The notes under the pieces: model-generated | Seen by the model: only the letters and a program-made list of their open reading frames with translations | Databases searched by the model: none | What the model was told of the DNA's origin: nothing | Source: WTFY01 sp965205275 | Lineage (GTDB): Bacteria; Pseudomonadota; Gammaproteobacteria; UBA4575 | Direction: 5' to 3' | Length of the DNA stretch: 64,000 nucleotides | Assembly (NCBI GenBank): GCA_965205275.1 | Contig: OZ242168.1 | Span: 1,984,001-2,048,000 of the forward strand | Shown here: positions 54,902-62,279 of the stretch, in pieces | Layout of the letters: every line of letters starts with the position of its first letter | How positions within the stretch are numbered: the stretch's first letter is position 1 | Translations under genes and position numbers: made by a program

Positions 54902-55774
54902 ATGTTTACTAACCGCGAAACCGCCGAAAAATGGTTTGTCAGCCAAGGCTGGACGAAGGGCTTGCCATGCACCCGGGGCACTTTGTTCAGGGTCCTGGTT
55001 CTGGCACTCGCGTGCTTTTGCTTGCCCAATGTACCTGCCCTTGCCCAAGAAGAAACACCGCAGGAAAAAGGCCAAAGGATTGCGCGTGAAGCCAGCGAAC
55101 GCAACGATGGCTTCGGGGATTTCACCGCTGAAATGAAGATGGTGCTGCGCGATCGGCAAGGTCGTGAGAGCGTCCGTCAGATGCGCTTCAAGGTGCTGGA
55201 GGTGCCGGGGGATGGCGATAAGAGTCTGTTTGTGTTCGATCAGCCGCGCGACGTGCAGGGAACCGCCCTGTTGACCCACGCTCACATTAACGCGCAGGAC
55301 GACCAGTGGCTGTATCTGCCGGCCCTGAAAAGGGTGAAGCGCATCAACGCTTCGAAGCGTTCAGGGTCATTCATGGGAAGCGAATTTTCATACGAAGACA
55401 TGAGCACTCCGGAAGTGGAGGAATACAGCCATGTATTTCTTCGCGATGAACCCTGCGGCGAACTCACGTGTACAGTGAGCGAGCAAGTTCCCTTGGATAA
55501 GAAATCCGGATACAGCCGCAAGCTCGTTTGGCAGGATACCGGCGAACTTCGAGTCTGGAGGATGGAGCTTTACGACCGCAAGGACTCGCACCTGAAGACA
55601 CTCACTTTTGCGGACTATCAGCAATTTCTGGATCAGTACTGGCGGGCAGGAGAACAGACGATGGTGAATCACCTGACCGGTGCGAGCACGGTGCTTGAAT
55701 GGAGCGATTTTCGGTTCCGCACCAACCTGGATGACAGCGAATTCACCAAACCGGCACTGCGACGCGTGCGCTGA
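54902..55774 (+). CDS. Outer-membrane lipoprotein-sorting-like protein
   Basis: About 290 residues. After a hydrophilic start there is a signal-type helix FRVLVLALACFCLPNVPALA at about residues 30-49, then a LolA/LolB-like beta domain. Typical segments are VLEVPGDGDKSLFVFDQPRD, VQGTALLTH, YLPALKRVKRINASKRSGSF and MGSEFSYEDM. Members often stand beside RND/MMPL pumps and are thought to shuttle lipid-like cargo through the periplasm. Its stop overlaps the start of the barrel gene (TGATG), so they are coupled. The start could also be GTG 54896. Confidence 0.87.
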   Translation: MFTNRETAEKWFVSQGWTKGLPCTRGTLFRVLVLALACFCLPNVPALAQEETPQEKGQRIAREASERNDGFGDFTAEMKMVLRDRQGRESVRQMRFKVLEVPGDGDKSLFVFDQPRDVQGTALLTHAHINAQDDQWLYLPALKRVKRINASKRSGSFMGSEFSYEDMSTPEVEEYSHVFLRDEPCGELTCTVSEQVPLDKKSGYSRKLVWQDTGELRVWRMELYDRKDSHLKTLTFADYQQFLDQYWRAGEQTMVNHLTGASTVLEWSDFRFRTNLDDSEFTKPALRRVR

Positions 55775-57003
55775 TGCGATTCGGCGGTGCCATTGCAGCC
55801 CTCGCGCTCATGGCCGCTGCAGTGGCCGAGGCTCAGGCGCTTGATTTTTCGGGCGATCTGAGCCTACAGGCGCGTTGGTATCCGCAATCGCCGATTTTCC
55901 CGGGACAGCGTTCAAGCACCGGTGGTCTGGTTTTTGAGCCGACGCTTTACGGGGAGGTCGCACCAAGAACCAGCTTCACTGTCACCCCGCTGTATCGATA
56001 CGACAGCGCCGATTCGCGGCGCACGCATGCGGACCTGCGCGAGGCCTACCTGTTGACCCATGGAAACTGGGGCGAAAATTCCTGGGAGCTTCGGCTCGGA
56101 CTTGACCGCGTATTCTGGGGCGTGGCCGAGGTGCATAACCTCGTCGATATCGTCAACCAACTGGACCTCGTCGAGCACCCGCGCGATCGACCCAAGCTGG
56201 GTCAGCCGATGGTACACCTGACGATTTCCGGTGACTGGGGCCTCGCTGAATCATTTCTGTTGCCGTACCATCGCAAACTCACCTTTCCGGGGCGTTCCGG
56301 GCGCCTGCGCTCGGGCCGCCTGATCGAAGATGACGCCTTGTACGAGAGTGGTGCCGACGAGCGCCATGTGGATCTTGCATTTCGCTACAGCCATGCTGTG
56401 GGCTTGCTTGATTTCGGCCTGAGTGCCTTTGTTGGAACAAGCCGGGAACCCTTGTTTGTTGCCAGCCCTCCATCCGAACCGTTGCTGGCCGTGGACACGC
56501 CCTTGATCCCGTACTACGAGCAGATTCGCCAATTCGGGGTCGACGCGCAACTCACGACCGGGTCTTGGCTTTACAAGATGGAAGCCATACGCCGGAGCGG
56601 AGCGCGCAATCTGCTGGGCCAAGAGGAGAATTACAGCGCCTTCATCTTTGGCCTGGAGCGCACGCTCTACGCGCTGCTTGATTCCCCGGCGGACCTGACC
56701 GTCCTCACCGAGTGGCTATACGACGCTCGCGGACGCCGTGCGACCAGTGCCTGGGCGAACGACCTGTATATCGCGGGCTTCCTTTCGTTCAACGATGTAC
56801 AAAGTACTGAACTCGTGGCAGGCATCCTGGCTGATCTGCGCCATGAATCTCGTACGTTGAACCTGGAACTGAAACGCCGCCTGTCGGATCGTTGGTCGAT
56901 ACGCTTGGAAGCGTTCGCGAACCTAAAGTCGGACCCGCAGGATTTGACCTACGATGGACGGCGCGACAGCTTCCTGGGTGTCGATCTCACGCACAGCTTC
57001 TAA
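55774..57003 (+). CDS. Outer-membrane beta-barrel protein (DUF1302-like)
   Basis: A 409-residue exported protein with a signal peptide (ALALMAAAVAEAQA, cut near residue 22). Amphipathic strands alternate through the whole chain (for example WELRLGLDRVFWGVAEVHNL and WSIRLEAFANLKSD), and it ends in Ser-Phe, the C-terminal aromatic used for barrel insertion. It resembles the barrel proteins that accompany RND pumps with LolA-like partners. It is likely the outer-membrane station of the same export route; the cargo is unknown. Confidence 0.8.
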   Translation: MRFGGAIAALALMAAAVAEAQALDFSGDLSLQARWYPQSPIFPGQRSSTGGLVFEPTLYGEVAPRTSFTVTPLYRYDSADSRRTHADLREAYLLTHGNWGENSWELRLGLDRVFWGVAEVHNLVDIVNQLDLVEHPRDRPKLGQPMVHLTISGDWGLAESFLLPYHRKLTFPGRSGRLRSGRLIEDDALYESGADERHVDLAFRYSHAVGLLDFGLSAFVGTSREPLFVASPPSEPLLAVDTPLIPYYEQIRQFGVDAQLTTGSWLYKMEAIRRSGARNLLGQEENYSAFIFGLERTLYALLDSPADLTVLTEWLYDARGRRATSAWANDLYIAGFLSFNDVQSTELVAGILADLRHESRTLNLELKRRLSDRWSIRLEAFANLKSDPQDLTYDGRRDSFLGVDLTHSF

Positions 57004-57166
57004 GGGTAGCCGTGGCTGGCGCTCGAGCGGTTCGAAGTCTGGGTACCGTATCAATAATTCGGCGATGATGCTAAGATTTTGTTAATGTGTTGCACACACA
57101 ATACAGTCAAGACAGTCAAGTATCCCAACAAGGGGAATCGACCGACACCTGTGGAAGTCATCCGGG

Positions 57167-58441
57167 GTGATACAGCCGGGCAGTAAATCTTTACGCAAGA
57201 TCGCCGTGGTCGGGCGAGGAACCGCAGGGTCCTTGGCGGCCGCCAGCGTAACGCGTCTTCACCCCGACAGCGACCACGAGCTACACCACATCTATGACTC
57301 ACGCATCCCGGTCATCGGAGTGGGTGAGGGCAGTTGGCCGAGCCTGGTTCAGCAATTGCAGCAACTGACAGATTTGCCTCATGGAAGCGTCCAGCAGCAC
57401 TTGAAGGGAACTCGCAAGTACGGTGTTGCATTCGAGGGATGGGGCCAGCGCAATCGAGACTTCACCCACTACTTCACGCCGCGAAAGGTGTCCTACGCCT
57501 ACCACCTGTCCGCCGACTTGATGGCGGACCTGCTGCACGAAAGCACGCGCGCGCGCCACATCGACGCGAAAGTGCTTAATATCACAAGGGTGGAGGGCGG
57601 CGCGCAAGTGGAATTCGAGGGCCGGGCGCCGGAACGCTACGACTTGGTGTTTGATGCCCGCGGGTTTCCCAGAGAACTGCATCCCGACCAGCACATCAAT
57701 ATTTCTTTCATCCCCACCAATACAGCCGTTATCCGCCGCTGTCCGGCAATCATCGAAGAAGCGCAGGATGGGCCGGTTCTGCAACATACCTATACCCGTG
57801 CAGTGGCGCGTCCGCACAGTTGGATATTTGTTATTCCTCTTACAGTACACACCTCCTACGGGTACATCTTCAACCGCGATGTATCCAGCCTTGACGAAGT
57901 CGAATCGGACTTTGACGTGTTCCTTGAAACCGATGGCGTATCGGGATTTGAGCAACGCGCCGTCATTCCGTTTCCCAATTTTGTCCACCGTCAGATGTAC
58001 GATGGCGCGGTGGCTCGCATTGGCAACTCAGCAGCCTTCATGGAGCCCCTTGAAGCCACGGCCATCGTATCCGCCCAGTTGCAGATTGGGATGGTTCTCC
58101 ACATGCGTCTCAACCGTTCGGTAGAGTATCTTGAGCGCGACGCGCCGGTGGTCAATCGGTTTCTCGTCAACAATATCCTCTGTTACGGCCTGTTCGTCGG
58201 TTGGCACTATTCCTGTGGCTCTAAGTACGACAGTGGATTTTGGCGCCATGCTCGTGACCACGCCTGGCCACAATACCGTAAGGCAGTGGACCCCGAGGTC
58301 GTGGGTTGCGCCGCGCTCCGCAAATTCGACGAAATGATCGAACTGATGAACCAGTCGGTCATCGACAAAGCGGACTGGAATCGGATGTGCGCAGTCCCTC
58401 TCACCAGTTATGCCCAGATGTCTCAGGGTCTTGGCTGTTAG
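57167..58441 (+). CDS. Flavin-dependent tryptophan-halogenase-like protein
   Basis: A 424-residue protein of the PrnA/RebH family, shorter than the usual 510-540. The FAD motif is VVGRGTAGSLAA (GxGxxG) near residue 14. The catalytic Lys that forms the haloamine matches Lys84 in GTRKYGVAFEGWG. The WxWxIP signature is WIFVIP at 219 (second Trp changed to Phe), and MEPLEAT, which holds the active-site Glu, is intact near 293. It could chlorinate or brominate the Trp of the precursor core. A weak promoter-like pair (TTGTTA-N17-TACAGT, 57079-57107) lies upstream. Start GTG 57167 puts the FAD motif at the usual distance. Confidence 0.85.
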   Translation: MIQPGSKSLRKIAVVGRGTAGSLAAASVTRLHPDSDHELHHIYDSRIPVIGVGEGSWPSLVQQLQQLTDLPHGSVQQHLKGTRKYGVAFEGWGQRNRDFTHYFTPRKVSYAYHLSADLMADLLHESTRARHIDAKVLNITRVEGGAQVEFEGRAPERYDLVFDARGFPRELHPDQHINISFIPTNTAVIRRCPAIIEEAQDGPVLQHTYTRAVARPHSWIFVIPLTVHTSYGYIFNRDVSSLDEVESDFDVFLETDGVSGFEQRAVIPFPNFVHRQMYDGAVARIGNSAAFMEPLEATAIVSAQLQIGMVLHMRLNRSVEYLERDAPVVNRFLVNNILCYGLFVGWHYSCGSKYDSGFWRHARDHAWPQYRKAVDPEVVGCAALRKFDEMIELMNQSVIDKADWNRMCAVPLTSYAQMSQGLGC

Positions 58442-58470
58442 CCCCAGTCTTGGAACATTTCAACTGAGGT

Positions 58471-58671
58471 TCACCTGCAATAGTGTCTGCGCCAACGTCT
58501 GTATTCTTCGAAGCCGTGCCTTTCCAGCACTCGGTAGCGCTTGAACGCCTGCGTCGCACATACCGTGCACAGAATAAGAAATGGAATCCCGGACAACAGG
58601 GGTAAAACGAGACCGACAAGACCAATGGCGAGGCACAGAAGCCTCATGGCAAACCAACAGGTGCGTATCAT
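58471..58671 (-). CDS. Small DUF454/YbaN-like membrane protein
   Basis: A 66-residue protein with two hydrophobic helices: MRLLCLAIGLVGLVLPLLSG and IPFLILCTVCATQAF. The second ends at the Pro-Phe-x-x-L pattern seen in YbaN/DUF454 proteins. Its C-terminus is very basic (RRWRRHYCR). It is convergent with the halogenase and has a poor ribosome site. Function unknown. Confidence 0.55.
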   Translation of the reverse strand: MIRTCWFAMRLLCLAIGLVGLVLPLLSGIPFLILCTVCATQAFKRYRVLERHGFEEYRRWRRHYCR

Positions 58672-59072
58672 CAGACGTTCTTCGCCAATTCAACAAGCCG
58701 CGCACCGGCAAGGTGAGCGTAGCTCACGGCCGCAGCAAGACCACGTTGATGCAGGCCAGGATGATGCGTTCATGGGGGCGGTGATTTTCAGCAGATGGTC
58801 CAGCTGCTGGCGTCTGTTCCTATTGGCGGAGGGTTTCTCAAGAAACGGATTGTTGAACACTGGCTGGGGTTTCCAAACTTTTCAAGCAGGACCGAAATCT
58901 GGCAAGTCCAAACCTGACAGAAAATATAGTGATGTGCCACTCCTTGGATATGGGTCCATACCACGGGTTCGGAGTAGCGCAAAGTAGGCTGGTTTTAGTC
59001 GTGTGATTGAATTCGTATTCCAATGATAACTTGACCAGGGGTTCAGCCAGATTTTTAGTTGTGATAGTCTTT
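58672..59072. other. 400-bp stretch between cluster and transposon
   Basis: No complete gene. A 40-codon frame at 58795-58917 reads MVQLLASVPIGGGFLKKRIV and looks like the end of an eroded protein, without identity. At 59031 there is TTGACC, followed 17 bp later by TTTAGT, a possible old promoter for gcvT now separated from it by the transposon. The last 8 bases, TAGTCTTT (59065-59072), are one copy of the transposon target duplication. Confidence 0.45.
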
Positions 59073-59120
59073 CGCGTTTGTCTAGTTTACACTAGTATAA
59101 GGAGTGTATAGTATGTATAG

Positions 59121-59639
59121 ATGGAAACGCAAGGGCAAGGACATACTGTCTTGGGTATTATTCGGTGGTTGTGGCGTTGGGGCGGGTGGCTATTTGGTGT
59201 TGTCTTGTTTCCCGCATGGGATCATCTTGTCAGTTCTAAGGTGATGAACGAGATAGCTGCTGCAATTTTGCGTTTCTTTGCTTTGAGTATGTTGATAGCG
59301 GGCGCGTGCATATTTCTTGCGTGGTGTGGCTATACCATTTGGAGAATGACTCCGGCTGGTCGCTTTCAAGCGAAATCGAAACTGATAGAGAGAACTATCA
59401 TAGCCCTTGAATTTGATCATAGTGATGAAGACCGCGATACACATACTGCAACACTGACAAAGACGAATTTACACAAGGTTATTTCGATGCTTGGTAAATT
59501 TAAAGTGCCACATCCACCGCTCAAGCTCGGTGTGAATAGATGGCTTGTCTTTCTCTCCAGGTTGTTAGCTGCATCTCAAACTAGGGATCTGAAGTGGGCC
59601 ATGAAAATCTGGCCCGATATGGAAAATGAGACCAAGTGA
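59121..59639 (+). CDS. Passenger 1: hypothetical membrane protein, 172 aa
   Basis: Two hydrophobic helices near residues 18-40 (WRWGGWLFGVVLFPAWDHLV region) and 47-70 (ILRFFALSMLIAGACIFLAW), then a soluble C-terminal part of about 95 residues. No known domain. An alternative start exists: AAGGAG (59099-59104) is spaced best for ATG 59113, which opens a different, 43-codon frame (59113-59244, MYRWKRKGKDILSWVLFGG). Either the short peptide is real and coupled, or the first frame starts at 59121 with a long spacing. It stops right where passenger 2 begins. Confidence 0.6.
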   Translation: METQGQGHTVLGIIRWLWRWGGWLFGVVLFPAWDHLVSSKVMNEIAAAILRFFALSMLIAGACIFLAWCGYTIWRMTPAGRFQAKSKLIERTIIALEFDHSDEDRDTHTATLTKTNLHKVISMLGKFKVPHPPLKLGVNRWLVFLSRLLAASQTRDLKWAMKIWPDMENETK

Positions 59640-59640
59640 A

Positions 59641-60072
59641 ATGGAAAAGCCATTTGGCCAAAAATGGAAGGACAACATTAGAATGACCTCCAACTGGCAA
59701 AATGTATGGCTGCGCAAACTGGTTTTGCAAGTATGTTCAATTTACGGGGATGCCTATGCGTTTCTTGGTGAGAGCTTCTGTGAAGATGAATTTGGGATGG
59801 TTAAGGCAGAAACTGGCAAGGAAGGGATAGATGGCCATATTGGGGACTTGGCAGTTCAGGTTAAATTCAAATGGTTTGGCAAGTCTGATAGGTATGTCAC
59901 TGTAAGACCTGATGCAGGTTTTGACATACTGATTGTTTGCGGTAGTGGTTCGAACGAAGGTGTGAAACTATTTGGTATATGGAAAAGGCAGCAAGTAGAT
60001 TCTGTAAGAAACCCGAAAAACAACAGGATAAATCTTAAAGACCTAGAGAAATTGGATCAATTCGCATTATGA
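59641..60072 (+). CDS. Passenger 2: PD-(D/E)xK nuclease-like protein, 143 aa
   Basis: A soluble protein. The segment KEGIDGHIGDLAVQVKFKWF has the form of a PD-(D/E)xK nuclease core (Asp, then Gln-x-Lys in a strand), followed by RYVTVRPDAGFDILIVCG. This is a similarity by motif only and could be a nuclease or an inactive fold. ATG 59641 chosen; the frame is open upstream to 59626. Its stop overlaps the start of passenger 3 (ATGA), so both are coupled. Confidence 0.65.
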   Translation: MEKPFGQKWKDNIRMTSNWQNVWLRKLVLQVCSIYGDAYAFLGESFCEDEFGMVKAETGKEGIDGHIGDLAVQVKFKWFGKSDRYVTVRPDAGFDILIVCGSGSNEGVKLFGIWKRQQVDSVRNPKNNRINLKDLEKLDQFAL

Positions 60073-60293
60073 GCATAGGCAAATACCTCAGCTTGGAAGA
60101 GGCCCGCAAGAAGGGCCTGATAGACCGGTTCTGCAAGGAGCACCCGTCCAAGGCAGATACAGGCCGGTTCAAGCGTCTTCTGGATGCAATAACTACAACG
60201 CCTCAAGCAAGTCAGGAAACATCTGCTCAGGCTTGTCCCGATAGTTGTAACGAAACTCAAACTCCTTCAGATACTTCGGAAGGTGATGCCTAG
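60069..60293 (+). CDS. Passenger 3: small hypothetical protein, 74 aa
   Basis: A 74-residue protein whose first 40 residues are helical and charged (SIGKYLSLEEARKKGLIDRF), followed by a Thr/Ser/Glu-rich tail. The last 100 bp overlap the transposase gene tail to tail. It is coupled to passenger 2 by an ATGA overlap and could be an antidote or accessory of that nuclease-like protein, but this is only inferred from the arrangement. Confidence 0.55.
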   Translation: MSIGKYLSLEEARKKGLIDRFCKEHPSKADTGRFKRLLDAITTTPQASQETSAQACPDSCNETQTPSDTSEGDA

Positions 60294-61050
60294 AGACATG
60301 AATATGCGTACCACGAATGGACAGCTTGAGCCGTGCCCAGAAGCCTTCAATGCTGTTTACATGAGAGCCACCACTTACCCATTTACCAGCACCATGATTC
60401 ACCCGCTTGTGCGTGTAGCCGATCTTGTCCAGTCCCTTGTAGGAGCGAAGCTCATCACTGTGTACCGTGCTGCCCTGCTCAACATTGGCCTTGATAATCG
60501 GCTGCAAGGTTTTCTTTTTGACATTCGGCACTACCTTGGTCATTACATCCCCGTCCCGATCAAGCATGCCAAAAGCAATCGTCTTGTTCGGAGCACCACG
60601 TCCACGCTTTCCGCCCGTGGTACGCCCGCCTATGTAGGTTTCATCGACTTCTACATCACCATCAAGCGGGTTTTCACCGTCCGTATCGGCAATGTATTCA
60701 CGGATTTTATGACCCATGCTCCAAGCGGTCTGGTAAGCCACGCCAAGCTGACGCTGAAGTTCCTTGGCAGGAACGCCATGACGGGTAGTGGTAAACAGGT
60801 AAATGGCATAGAACCACTTTTGCAGGGGAATGTGCGATCTGGCAAAGATGGTCCTGGTCATGGGGAAGATCGTGTGTCCGCACCATGCACAGGCATAAGC
60901 AGGATGACGCTTGACGCGGTGAAAATGGCCATGCTTGCCACACTTGGGGCAGTCCAGCGTATCGCCAAAGTGCTTGCGTTTCAGGAAATCAAGACAGGCA
61001 CCATCATCGGGATACGTCTTGAAAAACTCTTGTACTGTCGTTGGTTTCAT
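60193..61050 (-). CDS. IS1595-family transposase
   Basis: A 285-residue transposase. The N-terminal zinc ribbon shows CPKCGKHGHF and ACAWCGHTIFP (two CxxC pairs). The ISXO2-like DDE domain includes VEVDETYIGGRT with the first Asp, VHSDELRSYKG with the second, and the NSIEGFWARLK region with the Asn/Glu. Start taken at ATG 61050 (MKPTTVQEFFKTY); another in-frame start is at 61083. It appears intact and mobile. Confidence 0.92.
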   Translation of the reverse strand: MKPTTVQEFFKTYPDDGACLDFLKRKHFGDTLDCPKCGKHGHFHRVKRHPAYACAWCGHTIFPMTRTIFARSHIPLQKWFYAIYLFTTTRHGVPAKELQRQLGVAYQTAWSMGHKIREYIADTDGENPLDGDVEVDETYIGGRTTGGKRGRGAPNKTIAFGMLDRDGDVMTKVVPNVKKKTLQPIIKANVEQGSTVHSDELRSYKGLDKIGYTHKRVNHGAGKWVSGGSHVNSIEGFWARLKLSIRGTHIHVSRHHLPKYLKEFEFRYNYRDKPEQMFPDLLEAL

Positions 61051-61166
61051 CGTGGTCTCCATTTGTTGAGACCATGTTACCAAAAACTTATACTAGTGTC
61101 AAGTGGATAATCGCGTAGTCTTTTGTTGATTTCAATGCTGCAGATCGAAGGCCAAATTTCTGACCC

Positions 61167-62279
61167 ATGGCATCCATGCTGAGGACAACGACATTGCATG
61201 ACCTGCATGTACAACAGGGCGCGAGGTTCGTGAACTTTGCGGGTTACGAAATGCCACTGCAGTACCGCAAGGGTATCCGGGAAGAACATCTACATACGCG
61301 CAATCATGCAGGCTTGTTTGATGTTTCGCATATGGGTCAGATACGTCTGTCCGGTGAAAATATCGAGAACGCAATGGAAAGGCAGGTAACCTGTGACATC
61401 AGTGCCCTTGAACAATTCCAGCAATGCTATACGGTGCTCACCAACCCGGGCGGCGGCATCATTGATGACCTGATACTGACCCGAGCATCAGATCATCTGC
61501 TAGCTGTCGTCAATGCCGCATACAGGAAATCGGACTATGCATACTTGAAAGAGGCATTGGGACCGCAATCCCAGGTGGAATTACTCTGTGATCAGTGCCT
61601 GCTTGCCCTGCAGGGGCCTAAAGCGGTGAATGTATTGGGCAACTTGCATCCCAAGTGCAAAACGTTGCCATTCTTAGCTGCCTGTGAACTTGAACTTGAC
61701 GGGATGACTTGTTTTGTCAGTCGCTGCGGTTACACGGGTGAAGACGGCTTTGAGATCTCCGTCCCGTCCAGACATGTCAGACAGTTGGCCGAATTGCTAC
61801 TGGAAGACGATGCTGTGGAGCTTGTCGGATTAGGTGCCAGGGATTCATTGCGCCTTGAAGCGGGTCTGTGTCTTTACGGTCATGATATCGATTCAACAAC
61901 CACCCCGGTGGAAGCGGATTTGTGCTGGGTGATCGCTGGGAAATACCGTCACGGTACGGCACCGGCTCTGTTTCCTGGGGCGGACAAGATATTCAGGCAA
62001 CTGCAAACGGGGGCAGAACGCATACGTTGCGGTTTCCGCGTACAGGGCAAGATACCCGTGCGTGAAGGCGCTGTCATACTGGATAGCGAGAAACGGGCTG
62101 TCGGCAGGATCACCAGCGGCGGTTTTGGTCCCAGTGTCAACCATCCTGTCGCCATGGGTTATATCGATAAGGCCTGTGCCACAGTGGGCACTGAACTGCA
62201 GGTGGAAATTCGTCATCAATTTCATGCAATCCAGGTGGTAGAGTTGCCATTTGTAAAGCATCGTTATTACAGAATATGA
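61167..62279 (+). CDS. gcvT: Aminomethyltransferase GcvT (glycine cleavage T protein)
   Basis: A 370-residue tetrahydrofolate-dependent enzyme that releases ammonia and makes methylene-THF from the aminomethyl group carried by the H protein. It shows FVNFAGYEMPLQYRKGIREE, AGLFDVSHMGQIRL, NPGGGIIDDLIL with the catalytic Asp, and SRCGYTGEDGFEI. Length is normal. Start ATG 61167 or ATG 61176 (MLRTTTLHDL). The transposon ends only 44 bp upstream, so the native promoter may be cut off. Its stop overlaps gcvP; gcvH is absent from its usual place. Confidence 0.96.
   Translation: MASMLRTTTLHDLHVQQGARFVNFAGYEMPLQYRKGIREEHLHTRNHAGLFDVSHMGQIRLSGENIENAMERQVTCDISALEQFQQCYTVLTNPGGGIIDDLILTRASDHLLAVVNAAYRKSDYAYLKEALGPQSQVELLCDQCLLALQGPKAVNVLGNLHPKCKTLPFLAACELELDGMTCFVSRCGYTGEDGFEISVPSRHVRQLAELLLEDDAVELVGLGARDSLRLEAGLCLYGHDIDSTTTPVEADLCWVIAGKYRHGTAPALFPGADKIFRQLQTGAERIRCGFRVQGKIPVREGAVILDSEKRAVGRITSGGFGPSVNHPVAMGYIDKACATVGTELQVEIRHQFHAIQVVELPFVKHRYYRI

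Larger units (their letters stand above)
59073..61115. mobile_element. IS1595-family transposon with passenger genes, 2,043 bp
   Basis: Both ends carry 29-bp inverted repeats (59073-59101 and 61087-61115) that agree at 24 of 29 positions; the inner 13 bases, ACACTAGTATAAG, are identical. The 8-bp direct repeat TAGTCTTT stands just outside on both sides (59065-59072 and 61116-61123), the duplication length expected for IS1595. Inside are a transposase on the minus strand and three passenger genes on the plus strand. The left end touches the ribosome site of the first passenger. Confidence 0.92.

Noticed and set aside
57085..57186. 33-codon frame beginning Met-Cys-Cys as a second RiPP precursor
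   Set aside because: No NHLP leader features, overlaps the likely promoter and start region of the halogenase gene.
58541..58987. 148-codon plus-strand frame after the halogenase
   Set aside because: Overlaps the DUF454-like gene in antisense and has no domain or ribosome site.
61124..61166. Glycine riboswitch in front of gcvT
   Set aside because: The 43 bases left between transposon and start are too short and show no riboswitch core; the pre-insertion sequence also lacks it.
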